Both the position numbers and the translations under genes were made by a program. From positions 1 to 5,652 of the forward strand of contig JAQUQF010000129.1 of NCBI GenBank assembly GCA_028749105.1: a stretch of DNA of 5,652 nt. The letters run 5' to 3'. Shown here one piece after another: positions 4,743-5,652 of this stretch. This stretch comes from Acidobacteriota bacterium. GTDB taxonomy: Bacteria; Acidobacteriota; Aminicenantia; UBA2199. Below the pieces are notes generated by a model. The model was not told the origin of the DNA and searched no databases. It worked only from the letters and a program-made list of their open reading frames with translations. How positions within the stretch are numbered: the stretch's first letter is position 1; every line of letters begins with the position of its first letter.

Positions 4743-5652
4743 CCATATCCCGGTCGGTCGTCGTCACCGGGAAGGGAAGCTTGCCCTGCCAGCGCGGTGG
4801 CTCCCGGCTCGCCTGCAGGGATTCAACAAGGCCTACGGCCAGTTTGACCGTCTGGCGCAGCCCTTCGAGCTCCCAGTTGGGGTCGAACTCGTCCTTCACG
4901 GTATGGTAGACCCCGCCCTTGAAGAACTCAGCGAGTCGGTTGCGTCCCGAGGCTGTTTTTTCCCCGGCCGAGAGCCAGATCGCCGGAATTCCGGCCTGGG
5001 CGAAGGAGAACTGGTCGGAACGGAAGAACAGCCCCTGGTCGGACATGGAGAAGCGGCTGAAGTTCAGTCCCAGCCCGGCCGCCACTTGGCGCAGCATCTC
5101 CTCCATAGACGAGTATTGCGCCCCTTCAGCGAACATGTCCGGACTCTTGCCCCACACAGGCGTCGACTCGAAGTTTATATTGGCCACGATCTTCCCGGGT
5201 TCGCAGTGGCTTACGAAATGCGTTGCTCCCAGGAGCCCCGCTTCCTCGGCCTGGCAGGCCAGGAAGGTCAGCCCGTAGTACGGTTCGCTCCCCGCTGCGG
5301 CGAAGATCCTGGCCACCAGGGCCAAGGCCGCCACGGCCGAGCCGTTGTCGATGGCGCCGTTGAATATCGGATCGCCGGCCAATTTATCATTGCGCCCCAG
5401 GTGGTCGATGTGGGCGCTGATGACGATGTTCCGGCCCGAGCTCCCGGGGATTTCGGCGACCACATTGCGCGTCTCCAGCGTGCGGAAGCGGTTGCGGCCG
5501 GATATGCGGACCTTGAAGCCCAGATTGACGGCCTGGAACCCGCGGCGGAGCGACCGCTTGTACAGAAGGTCCAGATCGATCTTGTGGGCGGCCAGGACCG
5601 ACCGCAGGCTCTCTTCGCGAACCCAACCCCTGAATTTAAGGCTGTTCCGCAG
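4735..5652 (-). CDS. M28-family zinc peptidase, C-terminal part (partial)
   Basis: The frame is open from the right edge to TAG at 4737-4735, giving 305 residues; the N-terminus, including any signal peptide, lies outside. It is an M28 (aminopeptidase Y/S-like) metallopeptidase, typically exported and cutting N-terminal residues with two zinc ions. Visible marks, numbered from the edge, are SAHIDHLG (H81), FNGAIDNGS (D102), QAEEAGLLG (E136 base, E137 ligand), NINFES (E162) and YHTVKDEFD (H250). Four of the five usual zinc ligands match; the fifth, usually Asp in an 'NxD' motif, is Glu162 here. RSDQF (211-215) stands where close relatives read RSDHF. The first about 65 residues look like the end of the linker or PA-like insert that precedes the 'NVVAEIPG' strand in large M28 proteins. 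Its 3' end overlaps the rplU promoter. I see no terminator between it and rplU, so read-through is possible. Confidence 0.9.
   Translation of the reverse strand: MRNSLKFRGWVREESLRSVLAAHKIDLDLLYKRSLRRGFQAVNLGFKVRISGRNRFRTLETRNVVAEIPGSSGRNIVISAHIDHLGRNDKLAGDPIFNGAIDNGSAVAALALVARIFAAAGSEPYYGLTFLACQAEEAGLLGATHFVSHCEPGKIVANINFESTPVWGKSPDMFAEGAQYSSMEEMLRQVAAGLGLNFSRFSMSDQGLFFRSDQFSFAQAGIPAIWLSAGEKTASGRNRLAEFFKGGVYHTVKDEFDPNWELEGLRQTVKLAVGLVESLQASREPPRWQGKLPFPVTTTDRDMVD

Overview
The window is a compact, GC-rich bacterial core-gene region. Eight genes lie head to tail on the minus strand, from rplU at 4685 down to a DksA/TraR-type gene ending at 312. A partial minus-strand M28 peptidase gene lies upstream (4735 to the right edge). 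The tail of a plus-strand outer-membrane beta-barrel gene converges on the operon end at the left edge. The TonB-receptor-like tail, the M28 peptidase of a kind common in Acidobacteriota and relatives, and the sigma-54-type regulator suggest a Gram-negative bacterium of the Acidobacteriota/Aminicenantes sort. This is inference from protein style; no 16S or other marker is present.

Layout, in minus-strand reading order: M28 peptidase 3' end; a near-consensus sigma70-type promoter (4714-4742) whose -35 box overlaps the peptidase stop; rplU (L21); rpmA (L27); obgE; nadD; rsfS; a PspF-like sigma-54 activator without a receiver domain; rlmH; and a short DksA/TraR zinc-finger protein. Most junctions overlap: 1 nt at rplU/rpmA, 14 nt at each of obgE/nadD, nadD/rsfS and activator/rlmH, and 35 nt at rsfS/activator. 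The only gaps are 59 nt before obgE and 10 nt before the dksA-like gene. The block therefore looks like one transcription unit with translational coupling.

Most members concern the large ribosomal subunit. L21 and L27 are structural proteins, Obg is a late 50S assembly GTPase, RsfS silences free 50S through L14, and RlmH methylates pseudouridine 1915 of 23S rRNA. NadD makes NAD precursors and is a frequent neighbour of rsfS. The DksA-like protein keeps the acidic tip residues that DksA uses to act on RNA polymerase.

The unexpected member is the sigma-54 activator between rsfS and rlmH, two genes that are often adjacent. Its arginine fingers, Walker A, WPGN motif and Fis-type helix-turn-helix are intact. 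Its Walker B Asp-Glu pair is replaced by Asn-Gly, its sensor I Asn by Asp, and its GAFTGA loop reads GAFSGA. It may be a bacterial enhancer-binding protein that no longer hydrolyses ATP normally. This is the best candidate in the window for something undescribed. No mobile elements, CRISPR arrays, tRNAs or rRNAs were seen.
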